Made by a program: the position numbers and the translations under genes. A stretch of DNA of 64,000 nt from Bubalus kerabau (lineage: Eukaryota; Chordata; Mammalia; Artiodactyla; Bovidae): positions 50,989,001 to 51,053,000 of the forward strand of contig NC_073630.1 of assembly GCF_029407905.1 (NCBI RefSeq), read 5' to 3'. Under the pieces are notes generated by a model. It had not been told where the DNA came from and made no database searches. It saw only the letters and a program-made list of their open reading frames with translations. Numbering within the stretch: the first letter of the stretch is position 1; each line of letters opens with the position of its first letter. Shown in pieces: positions 11,406-22,767 of this stretch.

Positions 11406-11412
11406 TGCCCAG

Positions 11413-11599
11413 AGAGTTGTTGTTACATGGACTGCAGTCTGCCAGGCTCTTCTGTCCTTGGGCTTCTCCAGGCAAGAATACTGGAGTGGGTTGCCATGCC
11501 CTCCTCCAGGGGATCTTCCCCACCAGGAGATTAAACTTGTTTCCTGTGTTTTCTGCATTGTGGGCAGATTCTTCACCCACAAATCCACCAGGGTAGCCC
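11413..11599 (-). mobile_element. Bov-tA SINE (antisense)
   Basis: Antisense BovA blocks (GGCAAGAATACTGGAGTGGG near 11472) are followed by an antisense tRNA-like head that ends in CCACCAGGG. The 7-bp repeat TGCCCAG (11406-11412 and 11600-11606) is a plausible target-site duplication. The usual SINE 3' end is shortened. Confidence 0.85.
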
Positions 11600-11606
11600 T
11601 GCCCAG

Positions 11607-12517
11607 GAAGGAGGAGACTCTCTCCTTTTATGATTGGACTGGCACTGCCAAACTCGCATCAGTGACATTGCTTTTTCAAGCGATCAACAGTGATCAGCAG
11701 CCATCCTCTTTGACAATTACCTTTAAATTTCTATGTATTTAGTTATATGATTATAAGGTCCAGCTGGCTTAGAAGCCAGTCTCTTGAAGATAGCTTACCT
11801 CTCTGCTCTCTTTGTGTATGCCTTTTAAATTTAACAACAATTTTTTTACAACTTCTTTGTGAGGCTTACATCTCTTATGGCATGCTTGATTTCTGAGATA
11901 TAGGGGTAGAGATTTGAGGCTTTTAGAATTTGTGCTTTCCTTCATTCATGGGTTATATAAATGTAAAGAGCTTCAAAAATATATAAAAAATATCAGAAAT
12001 ATCTGCTGCCTTAGAACTTTCAAGGCTATTATTGTAAAGATATTTCAGATGATATATTTTTCTGACACTTCACTAAGAAAATGAATTTGTTAAAATGAGT
12101 ATTTCCTCTTTCTTAAAATATAGTAAAATATATAAAATTCTATTATTATGGAAGTAAATCAGTTTAAAATTATTACCATGTTATTCTTTTAATATGAAAA
12201 TATATCTTCTGTACCTAATCTTTATATGTTGAGTGTGATTCTGACCTTGAGTGTGAAGTTGAGGAGATAATTTAATAAAATATTTGAATTGTGGGGTAAC
12301 TTCTCATCTTTTAATTAGTGATTACTTATAGAAAGACTTTAATAGCTATTTGAACAACTATGAGAGTGATGTTTTTCACAGAAGACAACTGGCCAGAGAC
12401 ATTATACATAATGAGATATGGAAGTTATTTTCATCTATTTCTTTCTTTCTTTTTTTTTATTTATTTTTAAATTTTTTTAATTTATATTGAGTGCCTCCTC
12501 TAGAAGTACATACTAGC
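11607..12517. other. Unassigned AT-rich sequence
   Basis: No gene or named repeat is recognised. A T-rich tract at 12440-12482 could be a retroposon tail, but no flanking duplication was found. Confidence 0.4.
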
Positions 12518-12525
12518 TTCTAGAG

Positions 12526-12816
12526 CTACTCTGCCTGATATGGGAGTTTCCAATTACATGTGACTATCCAGCACCTAAAGTGTGATCGTGCAAACTAAGA
12601 AAGTAAATTTTTAATTTTATTTAATTAGTAAAATAAAAATACTTGAAGCAGTATAAAAATTTTCAGTGATTATATATTGAAATGACAATGTTTTAGATAT
12701 ATTAGCTTAAATAAAATGCATTATTAACATAGTATTATCTGATTCTTTTTACATCTTTCATGTGTTTACTAGGATATTGAAAACCCATGATTCTATATTT
12801 CTATTGAACAGTACTG
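12526..12816. mobile_element. hAT-type DNA transposon relic (non-autonomous)
   Basis: Both ends carry imperfect inverted termini: 'CTACTCTGCCTGATATGG' at the left and the complement of 'CTATTGAACAGTACTG' at the right. They are flanked by an 8-bp duplication, TTCTAGAG (12518-12525) and TTCTGGAG (12817-12824), with one transition. An 8-bp duplication and CAG-like termini are typical of hAT elements. Inside is an AT-rich core with no ORF, as in MER-type non-autonomous copies. The subfamily was not determined. Confidence 0.6.
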
Positions 12817-13149
12817 TTCTGGAGCTTCTGTGGTTAATAAATAAATATGATCCTCACTATCATGAAACATTATGTTTTATTATAAACATTAGATATGGGA
12901 GATTCCTTTTGATTATTAATGTTAACAATGAAAATTGCACCAAAAATGAGTAGCTGATGAAATAAATTGAGTTGAAAGTAAATAACGAATATTTGAATTC
13001 TGTACTAAAAAATATTCTCTAAGAACCTATGGGATCTTAAATATATAGATGAATGAGATTTTATTCTTTCATGTAGTTCTCTTGTGGTCCACTTTATGAT
13101 GGCATATTAGCCGTATTTTTGATGGAAAGAAGGTCCATTATTTTATAGA

Positions 13150-13320
13150 AGAGTTTGTTTAATTATTTTAATAATTCTGTGTGATAAGTATTACTTCTAT
13201 TTTACAAAAGAAGAAAGGCTTTTGAGAGATTATTCAACTTTTAAAAATTTATACAAAAGTGATGAACAGAGCAAGGAAGCAAACTGATATTATTCATTTC
13301 AAACTTCAAATCTCTCTGCT
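13150..13320 (-). mobile_element. MIR-like SINE (antisense, diverged)
   Basis: It resembles antisense MIR in the order TAATTCTGTGTGATAAGTATTA, then 'TCTATTTTACAAAAGAAGAAAG', then an A-rich arm. It is strongly diverged. Confidence 0.45.
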
Positions 13321-14999
13321 ATCAAATATCAGGTCCCTTGAAGCTGAAGAGGGCCTTGCAATGCTATCTTAAGAAAATAATATTCAACTTTCAGCTTCTG
13401 GTGCAGGGTACTCACACAACATAGGAAATGATTTTGACTTTTCCCAGAAAAGGAGTTCATCTTCCTCCCTTCTGAGATTGCTGGTTATCATAACCAGTTA
13501 GCCACAGTGAATCTCCTAATAATATTCTCATTTTTATTTCTCTTTGTCAAAGGCCCCTGCTATAGGCTGAATTAAGGACAGTACTAGGTACTCTTAGGTT
13601 TAGGTACTGGAAAGAATAAGTTAATGGAAGCATTTTTCTCAGTATAATCTGTCACTAGGAAAAGCATCTAAACCAAAGAACTGAGTCACAAATTCCAGAA
13701 TGCTGATAGTGCAGATAGATACTGATGACCTCATGAAAGCAGACTCCTTCAATCCAGACCAGGAAAACAAAATTTAATTACTTGATACGAAAATAAGTTA
13801 TGGGTGAAGATGCTCAAAAGGCACAAACTTCCAGTTATAAGATAAATATGTGCTTAAAAAATAAAGCATAAAATAAGTAATTCAATGATGACTAATATTC
13901 TACTTAATTCTTAAATGAATTTATGAAAAATATTTTCTAATCTTAATTTAAAATTTCCAATACAGAATTTTCAATTTAAACTCCGTACTTATATAAACTA
14001 AAATCAAATCCCTTAGATTTCAGAAAAAAAAATTTTAGGAAAGATCTTTATATAAATAAATCATCAGAAAAACAAAATAATGCTCTGGAAAATAATGTCA
14101 TATACTTATTAGTCTAACAAACTCTTCAAAACAATAGTTAATTATTACAAAAAAGTTTCTGTATTAGGCACCTTTATTTTTCATAGCTATATTGTTATTT
14201 TTATAGATCGAGTAAGAAGCTATTCTCCTTTTCATCAGGACAAAGTTGAATAAATCAGTGCTGTAACTGACCTGGCCACAGATCTTATTTATTTATTTAA
14301 TTATAACAAAAGTCCTTTACTGAAGAATAGGTATTATTCTTCCCACATGGTCAAATGAAATAAAATATCAGATTAATGAAATTCAATTAGAAAGATCAAT
14401 TAACAAAGTTATGTGTGCATTAGAGAGGACTTAAACCAAGTCATAACTATAAAACCTCTTCCACCCTAAGACACACTAACAATAAATGATGCCACGCTGC
14501 CTCATCTCCTCATCAAAGAAATGAACTGGTGAACATTTCCTGTAATTGGCTAATTCTCTAACAAAAACATCATTCACTAATTTTGAAGTATTAATGTTTG
14601 ATTTTATGGTGTATATTTTGTAAATGCATTTTCTTTTTAAAATGCTTTTATTCCTGAGGTTTCTTTTTACATTAGGTAACTCAGAAAAAAGGCTTATCAA
14701 AGTTTGTGAGTTGAGATAAATCATAAAAACAAGTTTCTGTTTGGGTTTGTGGATTAGTCTCATTGAAGGAAAACATGGATATTTTCACAACCATGTTAAA
14801 AGAAGATAGGCATTTAACATTGGAGAAAAATAAGGAAAAAAAAACCTGTTTTCACTTCCTAAAGAAAAGCTTTTCAATCGAGCAGAGGAATCTCACCATA
14901 ATTAAAATCAGGCAGGTAAATACAGTTGCATTTTTAAATTGCATCCATCTTTCACTAAAAAACAAAACTACTTCTCACTGGCCTTTATATGGGACCACT
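13321..14999. other. Unassigned AT-rich sequence
   Basis: No gene is recognised. A small hairpin CTGGTTA-TCA-TAACCAG lies near 13481. The long plus-strand open frame that starts at 14763 becomes BovB only after 15008, so its first ~80 codons are chance read-through and not a fused gene. Confidence 0.45.
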
Positions 15000-15008
15000 A
15001 TAGATAAG

Positions 15009-17073
15009 AAAGCCTTCCTCAGAGATCAATGCAAAGAAATAGAGGAAAATAACAGAATGGAAAAGACTAGAGATCTCTTCAAGAAAATTAGAGATACCAA
15101 GGGAATATTTCATGCAAAGATGGGTTCGATAAAGGACAGAAATGGTATGGACCTAACAGAAGCATATGATATTAAGAAGAGATGGCAAGAATACACAGAA
15201 GAACTGTACAAAAAAGATCTTCATGACCCAGATAATCACAATGGTGTGATCACTGACCTAGAGCCAGACATCCTGAAATGTGAAGTAAAGTGGGCCTTGG
15301 AAAGCATCACTACGAACAAAGCTAGTGGAGGTGATGAAATTCCAGTTGAGCTCTTTCAATTCCTGAAAGATGATGCTGTGAAAGTGCTGCACTCAATATG
15401 CCAGCAAATTTGGAAAACTCAGCAGTGGCCACAGGACTGGAAAAGGTCAGTTTTCATTCCAATCCCAAAGAAAGGCAATGCCAAAGAATGCTCAACTGCT
15501 ACTGCTACTGCTAAGTCACTTCAGTTGTGTCCGACTCTGTGCAACCCCATAGATGGCAGCCCACCAGGCTCCCCTGTTCCTGGGATTCTCCAGGCAAAAA
15601 CACTGGAGTGGGTTGCCATTTCCTTCTCCAATGCATGAAAATGAAAAGTGAAAGTCAATTCGCTCAGTCCTGTCTGACTCTTAGTGACCCCATGGACTGC
15701 AGCCCACCAGGCTCCACCATCCATGGGATTTTCTAGGCAAGAGTACTGGAGTGGGGTGCCATTGTCTTCTCTGAAGAATGCTCAAACTACCGCACAATTG
15801 CACTCATCTCACATGCTAGTAAAGTAATGCTCAAAATTCTCCAAGCCAGGCTTCAGCAGTACGTGAACCATGAACTTCCTGATGTTCAAGCTGGTTTTAG
15901 AAAAGGCAAAGGAACCAGAGATCAAATTGCCAACATCCGCTGGATCATGAAAAAAGCAAGAGAGTTCCAGAAAAATATCTATTTCTGCTTTATTGACTAA
16001 GCCAAAGCCTTTGACTGCGTGGATCACAAGAAACTGGAAACTTCTGAAAGAGATGGGAATACCAGACCACCTGACCTGCCTCTTGAGAAATCTGTATGCA
16101 GGTCAGGAAGCAACAGTTAGAACTGGACATGGAACAACAGACTGGTTCCAAGTAGGAAAAGGAGTCTGTCAAGGCTGTATATTGTCACCCTGCTTATTTA
16201 ACTTATATGCAGAGTACATCATGAGAAACACTGGACTGGAAGAAGCACAAGTTGGAATCAAGATTTCTGGGAGAAATATCAATAACCTCAGATATGTAGA
16301 TGACACCACCTTTATGGCAGAAAGTGAAGAGAAACTAAAAAGCCTCTTGATGAAAGTGAAAGTGGAGAGTGAAAAAGTTGGCTTAAAGCTCAACATTCAG
16401 AAAACAGATCATGGCATCCGGTCCCATCACTTCATGGGAAATAGATGGGGAAACAGTGGAAACAGTGTCAGACTTTATTTTTGGGGGCTCCAAAATCACT
16501 GCAGATGTTGACTGCAGCCATGAAATTAAAAGACGCTTACTCCTTGGAAGGAAAGTTATGACCAACCTAAATAGCATATTCAAAAGCAGAGGCATTACTT
16601 TGCCAATAAAGGTCCATCTAGTCAAGGCTATGGTTTTTCCTGTGGTCATGTATGGATAAGAGAGTTGGACTATGAAGAAAGCCGAGAGCCAAAGAATTGA
16701 TGCTTTTGAACTGTGGTGTTGGAGAAGACTCTTGAGAGTCCCTGGCACTGTAAGGAGATCCAACCAGTCCATTCTAGAGGAGATCAGTCCTGGGCATGCT
16801 TTGGAAGGAATGATGCTAAGGCTGAAACTCCAGTACTTTGGCCACCTCATGCGAAGAGTTGACTCATTGGAAAAGACTCTGATCCTGGGAGGGATTGGGG
16901 GCATGAGGAGAAGGGGACAACAGAGGATGAGATGGCTGGATGGCATCACTGATTCGATGGACGTGAGTCTGAGTGAACTCCGGGAGTTGGTGATGGACAG
17001 GGAGGCCTGGCATATTGCTGTTCATGGACACGAGTCCGACAAAGAGTCGGACACGACTGAGCGACTGAGCTGA
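15009..17073 (+). pseudogene. BovB reverse-transcriptase ORF, disrupted
   Basis: The frame encodes BovB RT from 'KKAFLRDQCKEIEENN' onward but is clearly dead. A Bov-A2 interrupts it at 15496. TAA occurs at 15998-16000 inside the motif-A region, where the other copies read a tyrosine codon. The catalytic motif C reads YVDD (16293-16304) instead of YADD. Two bases appear lost near 16405, shifting the frame. Another TAA lies at 16657-16659. The C-terminal part (16672-17073) is open in one frame and keeps the CGA codon that is TGA in the copy at 6887. This last segment was used to judge that stop. Confidence 0.85.
15496..15773 (-). mobile_element. Bov-A2 SINE inserted in BovB (antisense)
   Basis: It begins with complementary CTGCTA triplets, then two BovA units joined by the 'AATGCATGAAAATGAAAAGTG' linker. 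The 12-bp duplication AAGAATGCTCAA (15484-15495 and 15774-15785) is BovB sequence, so the SINE landed after the LINE. Confidence 0.95.
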
Positions 17074-17169
17074 ACTGAATTGATAGATAAGCATTTGAAA
17101 ACAGACATGTGTTGTAAACTTGTTCAATATCATCACCGTCTCAGAACATAGATCTTAATGTGTCTTTTT

Positions 17170-17739
17170 TTTTTAAATTTTATTTTATTTTTAAACTTTA
17201 CATAAATGTATTAGTTTTGCCAAATATCAAAATGAATCCGCCACAGGTATACATGTGTTCCCCATCCTGAACCCTCCTCCCTCCTCCCTCCCCATACCAT
17301 CCCTCTGGGTCGTCCCAGTGCACCAGCCCCAAGCATCCAGTATCGTGCATCGAACCTGGACTGGCAACTCGTTTCATACATGATATTTTACATGTTTCAA
17401 TGCCATTCTCCCAAATCTCCCCATCCTCTCCCTCTCCCACAGAGTCCATAAGACTGTTCTATACATCAGTGTCTCTTTTGCTGTCTCGTACACAGGGTTA
17501 TTGTTACCATCTTTCTAAATTCCATATATATGTGTTAGTATACTGTATTGGTGTTTTTCTTTCTGGCTTACTTCACTCTGTATAATAGGCTCCAGTTTCA
17601 TCCACCTCATTAGAACTGATTCAAATGCATTCTTTTTAATGGCTGAGTAATACTCCATTGTGTATATGTACCACTGCTTTCTTATCCATTCATCTGCTGA
17701 TGGACATCTAGGTTGCTTCCATGTCCTGGCTATTATAAA
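17170..17739 (-). mobile_element. Ruminant L1 3' end (antisense, young)
   Basis: About 570 bp of L1 3' UTR plus a trace of the ORF2 end, antisense and only lightly diverged from the copies near 55.6 and 21.2 kb. It lies between exact copies of TTAATGTGTCTTTTT (17155-17169 and 17740-17754). The poly-T at the left is its poly(A) tail. Confidence 0.92.
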
Positions 17740-17963
17740 TTAATGTGTCTTTTTAATCTCAGATTACAAATAAACTCAAGCTCTTTTGTTAAATGTAATG
17801 ACTTGGAACTAATTCAATAAGTTAAAATCCTTTTCAGTAGATACTAATGAAAGATCCATGTCTTTCAGTCTATTTTGTGATTATATGTAGCAAATGAAAT
17901 ACACTGTATCAAATTTTGCCTAGTGTTCAGGTGGAAAATATAATATCTGCTAGAATGCAATGT

Positions 17964-18238
17964 GGGAGAAGGCAATGGTAACCCACTCTAGTACTCTTGC
18001 CTGGAAAATCCCATGGACGGAGGAGCCTTGTAGGCTGCAGTCCATGTGGTCACTAAGAGTTGGACACGTCTGAGTGACTTCACTTTCACTTTTCATTTTC
18101 ATGCATTGGAGAAGGAAATGGCAACCCACTCCAGTGTTCTTGCCTGGAGAATCCCAGGGATGGCGAAGCCTGGTGGGCTGCTGTCTATGGGGTCACACAG
18201 AGTCAGACACGACCAACATGACTTAGCAGCAGCAGCAT
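17964..18238 (+). mobile_element. Bov-A2 SINE
   Basis: A full dimer of BovA units with the TTCACTTTCACTTTTCA linker and AGCAGCAGC tail. The 10-bp duplication AATGCAATGT lies at 17954-17963 and 18239-18248. Confidence 0.95.
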
Positions 18239-18248
18239 AATGCAATGT

Positions 18249-19690
18249 AAGGCATCTCAGATGACCAGGGTCATGTAGTTCCACAAGGTGAAAATTTCTT
18301 AGTATTTGCCCCTTTACAAATATGACTGTTTCTTACTTAGCTAAGACCCTTTATTACTAAGAGGAAGAGATGGTGATTATTCTGCCGAATTACAGACATT
18401 TGTGCTGAGTGAGAAAAGATATGCTGAGGACATCAAATCTCCATGTTGTTTTTTTTACAGAGTAAATAGCAATGCTGTGTAATTTCTTTTCAATGATAGG
18501 GATAGTTTTTTCTTTATGTTCTTACATTAGCCAAATTTAAAATCCACATATGTGAATCAATAAAAGCTTCAAGTGAATATCATTGTTCTGAAAATATTTA
18601 ATGAAGATGGAGGGAGACCACATGGCGGTGGAACCAGATGCTTAAGAAGTAGAACAAGAAGAAAAAGGAGCACTTTCTAGAAAGTTACATTTATAAACAT
18701 CCATGACTCAGAAACCCAAATAAATGACAGTTAATAAACTTTCCAATTTTAAAAAAGTTCAAATTCTTCTCAAATTTAGTGAAACTAAATATAGCAAATA
18801 CTTTTATCAGTTCAATATTATTACTGCCAAATATTCAATTAAATATCCAAATGAACTTGAAAGCTAATTAAGAAGAATAGTAATATTATTTATGTATTTT
18901 CAAGAAATGTTCCTGTGCTGTACTGTAGGTTTGAAAATGCCTCTTCCACAGTCCACTGTTATAAGAAGGTCATAGGAAATAAAAATCTTGAAAGACAACT
19001 GAAATAGTGCCAAACTATATAAAAGAAATTGACCAGCATACGTACGGGTCCCATTTATAGAGCTACACAGCAACTGTGGGGTGTAGAGACAAATAAGATA
19101 GACTTTCTAAGCTCAGGAAGACACATTAAAGACAGTAAATAGCAATTTAAAATGAATCATTAATATTAATTTTTAATATTCTCTGCTCATAATGAAACAA
19201 AAAATACAAAGGATATGGGTAATAATAATAATGATACAGAAATCACTATATGATTAGCTACCATAAGTGAACATTATCAAAAATATAAGAGGAAGAAGAA
19301 ATTGTTTTTCTTCAGTGTGAATAAATGGTTATCATCTTTCTTGGGTGTGCAACAATCCTAGACTTCTCCAGGAAGATGATCTCAGATTACCTATCACAAC
19401 ACTACTTCCATGGACATGATAGAATTATGATGAATGAAGAATGATGCATTCTAGAGGACAATTGTCATTCTTGTTTATGTGCAACACTTTATATGGTACT
19501 GGGCTTAGCTTGGGGGCAACTTTGAGCTACAACCAGAATAATATTAAAGACATGTGGGAAGCAAAGTCCTCTATGTCAAGGAGAATCCTCCACATGGGGA
19601 TTTCATCCCTTTCAAGCACTCACTTCCTTTGGGAGAGTTGGGTGGTGTGGGGTTGGGGTGAGAAACTGTGAGTGCTGAATCTTCCAAAGA
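18249..19690. other. Unassigned AT-rich sequence
   Basis: About 1.4 kb without a recognisable gene or repeat. Confidence 0.45.
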
Positions 19691-19693
19691 GTT

Positions 19694-19807
19694 AGTGAAG
19701 TCGCTCAGTTGTGTCCGACTCTTTGCAACCCCGTGGACTGTAGCCCACTAGGCTCCTCCGTCTATGGGATTCTCCAGGCAAGAATACTGGAGTGGGTTGC
19801 CATTTCC
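19694..19807 (-). mobile_element. BovA monomer (antisense)
   Basis: One antisense BovA unit, from AGTGAAGTCGCTCAGTTGTG to GGGTTGCCATTTCC. No second unit or tRNA head is present, and no target-site duplication was found. Confidence 0.8.
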
Positions 19808-20026
19808 AATTGCTTGTCTTGTATTCATCTCTAAGGCAGTCACTATGCTTGTGAATTAAAAGCCCACTGTGTCTCATGAGTGCTATTGCCACCCTTGAAC
19901 CTGGTGATGAGGTTTTATGACCAACATAGATCTGGCAGGCTTGAGAAGAAGATGGCAGCATTTCATGTAGGTACAATAGTATACATTTTATACTATAAGA
20001 TGGCAAGGGTAGAGATGCATTAGCAT

Positions 20027-20142
20027 GATGGAACAAGAATTTGGCTGGAGTGGAATGGTTGTGTACCCACATTACACATTAACTAGATCCCCTTAGAAGA
20101 CACAGGATGGAGCAAGAATTTGGCTGGAGTGGAATGGTTATG
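20027..20142. repeat. Partial tandem duplication, 79-bp period
   Basis: A 37-bp unit that starts GATGG(A)RCAAGAATTTGG occurs at 20027-20063 and 20106-20142 with two mismatches. The 42 bp between the copies are not repeated. It is not part of a SINE or LINE that I recognise. Confidence 0.75.
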
Positions 20143-20449
20143 AAATCATATCACAGCTATCCAAATGAGAAAATGTCAGGTGGAGGGGAGAGAAGGGGCT
20201 GAAGGAGTGGGTGGAGGATGGGATGTGTGTGGGAGAGTATAGGAAGAGGACCCAGAGTTACAGAGCAACGAAAATGTATGGTGAGTTTGAAGAATGATAT
20301 TATAAGAAAATTGATTGTGGTTAAATGGCAAAGCCTTTTTATTGGATGATGTGGGTATCTGTTCTGAGGTCATTAAGTGGGAATTTTTTCTGGTGATCTT
20401 TTGATATGATGAGTAAATAAAGATGTCTTTTTTCCTCTATTATTTCTAG

Positions 20450-20481
20450 ATTTCAACATGAATGATTCTGAAGCTTCCCAG
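20450..20481 (+). other. Exon-like 32-mer between consensus splice sites
   Basis: A pyrimidine-rich tract (20427-20447) ends in TTTCTAG at 20449. Thirty-two bases later a CAG is followed by GTATGG at 20482. Only one of three frames is open through the segment. It contains an ATG and would read FNMNDSEASQ, ending exactly on a codon boundary. I do not recognise the peptide. It could be a microexon of a surrounding large gene or a chance pairing of splice motifs. No neighbouring exon was identified. Confidence 0.22.
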
Positions 20482-21186
20482 GTATGGATAAATCAAGACA
20501 AATTAGCTAGAATTTTTATTTTTGTTCTTTAGTCCAGAAATGACAATTTAATGCAATACTAGGATGCCATTTGAAATACTCCCCTTCCACTTGAATGTCT
20601 GTAACTCCTAATTTTTAAAATTATTTATGAAGTATTGAAGGTTAAAAGAAGGTTTTAAGATTCTAACAAATAATTGAAAATAAGGGAAAGTCTGGGTTAT
20701 GAATGGGGCTTATCGCAGTGATTACCAAACACATGCTTATAAATCATTAGAGACTGCTGCTCTGAGATTTCTTCTTTGATGATAAATAGATGTGTTATTC
20801 ATCTTGCTATAGCTACTCTAACATTTGGATTCGTTCCCACAAATCTTCTGGGTCACAGAGACATGAAACAGAAGCGAGATTTTAGTCCATCACCCATAAT
20901 TAATTAGCCGTCTTTGGAGGAAGTTCTTTCAGTTCTCTGGGATTCTTTTTGTTCATCTGAAAAATGGGGGTAAGATAAGCTTTTAAAGTGAAATAATGGA
21001 TATAAAAGCCCAAATTGCCTCAGCAAAGATAATATCTTACATAAAATATGATGCCTTTAGAATAATAGTTTTATCACGTTCCATCTTAAAATAAAATTGA
21101 TTCTACATTTTTATCCAGTGATCTACATACATGCAAACACACACATATATTATTTGACTAATCCAATTGGATGCCATTTTAAAATT
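20482..21186. other. Unassigned sequence with possible MIR trace
   Basis: A short block near 20930-20975 (CTGGGATTC, then 'TTCATCTGAAAAATGGGGGTAAG') looks like a diverged sense MIR. The rest is unassigned. Confidence 0.35.
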
Positions 21187-21199
21187 AAATACATTAATT

Positions 21200-21412
21200 A
21201 TCATGTATGAAACGAGTTGCCAGTCCAGGTTCAATGCATGATACTGGATGCTTGGGGCTGGTGCACTGGGACGACCCAGAGGGATGGTATGGGGAGGGAG
21301 AAGGGAGGAGGGTTCAGGATGGGGAACACATGTGTACCTGTGGTGGATTCATTTTGATATTTGGCGAAACTAATACAATTATGTAAAGTTTAAAAATAAA
21401 ATAAAATAAAAA
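21200..21412 (+). mobile_element. Ruminant L1 3' end (sense, young)
   Basis: The last ~210 bp of an L1 3' UTR, ending in AAAATAAAATAAAATAAAA. Exact 13-bp duplications AAATACATTAATT at 21187-21199 and 21413-21425 bracket it. This copy shows the L1 terminal sequence used to identify the 10.8-kb micro-insertion. Confidence 0.92.
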
Positions 21413-21570
21413 AAATACATTAATTGGTTGGTTTTAAAATGTTTTTAAAAGACAAATTTTTCCTTCTTTCTTGTATATGAATTAGAGGATTTTCTCTAGG
21501 AGAACTGACATTGAGTTTAGCTGTAAATATTCAAGGCAATCATTTTTAGCTTGATGCATGAGGTTGGTTT

Positions 21571-21818
21571 GTATGACTGCATGCTAAATCTCTTCATGAC
21601 TCTTTGTGACCCCAACGACTGTAGCCCGGCAGGCTCCTCTGTCCATGGTATTTTCCAGGCAAGAACACCAGAGTGGGTTGCCATGCCCTCCTCAGAGGAT
21701 CTTCCTGACCCAGGGATTGAATCTGCATCTCTTAAGTCTCCTGCATTGGAAGGTGGGTTCTTTACCACCTGGGCAAGAACCTTCCCTGGTGGGTTCTAGT
21801 GCCACCTGGGAAGCCCCC
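21571..21818 (-). mobile_element. Bov-tA SINE (antisense)
   Basis: An antisense BovA body is followed by an antisense tRNA-like head that ends in ACCTGGGAAGCCCCC. The 10-bp duplication AGGTTGGTTT lies at 21561-21570 and 21819-21828. Confidence 0.92.
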
Positions 21819-21828
21819 AGGTTGGTTT

Positions 21829-22253
21829 AGTAACCAGTATATGGATTCTGAGCTGGTATTTGTTACATGTGTATGTTGTTTGTAGTAACAATCTAATATA
21901 TAAAATTATAATAGGACATTATGTGATGGTGTGACTTAAGAAATTATGAAATTTATGATCAATCTGAATTTTAATTTTATGCTAACATCTTATTTTTATA
22001 CAAACACCTATAATTTGTCATTTGTTCACATCTGTATTATAATCAGGAAAAGATACTTTTTCTCAAGGCTTGTCAGTTTAAACAACTACTTACTTGGCCT
22101 GTGTCTAAAATAAGTATCCTGAAGTGCCTTCCCAGTCTTGGAATGTGGGGTATTCTAGCCCATTCTCAGCTTTCCTCTCAATCCCTGAAGGCAAAGATTT
22201 CTGGTAGCTTGTTGGGGACTCCACATCTGGAAGGTGAATACAGTGCAACTGGG
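21829..22253. other. Unassigned sequence
   Basis: Nothing recognisable as a gene or repeat. Confidence 0.4.
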
Positions 22254-22261
22254 CATGATTC

Positions 22262-22381
22262 TGGAGTAGGAAATGGCAACCCACTCCAGTATTCTTGCCT
22301 GGAGAATCCCATGGACAGAGGAGGCTGGAGGGCTATGGCCCATAGGGTCACAAAGAGTTGGACCCAACTTGCTTGCATGGC
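22262..22381 (+). mobile_element. BovA monomer
   Basis: One sense BovA unit without a head. The 8-bp repeat CATGATTC (22254-22261 and 22382-22389) fits its target-site duplication. Confidence 0.85.
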
Positions 22382-22648
22382 CATGATTCAGGGTAAATCT
22401 GTTGTGCACATTGTTTAGTTGTTTTAAAGACAGGACATGCTGTGTGAATTGGATGGAGTTTTGCAAGAACCAGGCTTTGTAATGGGAGACTAGTGTTTCT
22501 TGCCCAAGATAAAGAAATTGCAATATTAAAATAATTATTTCAATATCTGTGAAGGGACAGGGGCAAGGCACCATTTTGTTATAAGAGAATAAACTTATGA
22601 AAGGATTTTTATATGAATAAAAGCCATAAATAAAGATTGAAATCAACT

Positions 22649-22760
22649 TTTTTTTGGTCACACCATGCAGCAGGCAGAACTTTCCTGACTAGGGATCAAA
22701 CCCATATCCCTGCATTGGAAGCACAAAGTCTCAACCACTGGACCACCAGGTAAGTCCTAC
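22649..22760 (-). mobile_element. CHR-type tRNA-derived SINE (antisense)
   Basis: The antisense head shows GGGATCAAACCC (B box) and 'CCACTGGACCACCAGGTAAGTCC'-like 5' end, as in cetartiodactyl CHR SINEs. A poly-T run stands at its left. The 7-bp repeat ATCAACT (22642-22648 and 22761-22767) flanks it. Confidence 0.8.
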
Positions 22761-22767
22761 ATCAACT

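Larger units (their letters stand above)
15009..17082 (+). mobile_element. BovB LINE, 5'-truncated, split by Bov-A2
   Basis: A ~1.8-kb BovB remnant covers the reverse transcriptase to the 3' end. It is interrupted by an antisense Bov-A2 at 15496-15773. The 9-bp duplication ATAGATAAG (15000-15008 and 17083-17091) marks the insertion. The 5' junction overlaps the element by microhomology, since BovB itself reads GATAAG here. The tail is a short pentamer run (GAGCTGAACTGAATTGAT). Confidence 0.9.

Noticed and set aside
14763..15638. A 291-codon frame suggesting a host-BovB fusion protein
   Set aside because: The first ~80 codons are non-repeat read-through without features, and the frame runs into an antisense SINE. 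No splice or promoter evidence supports a fusion.
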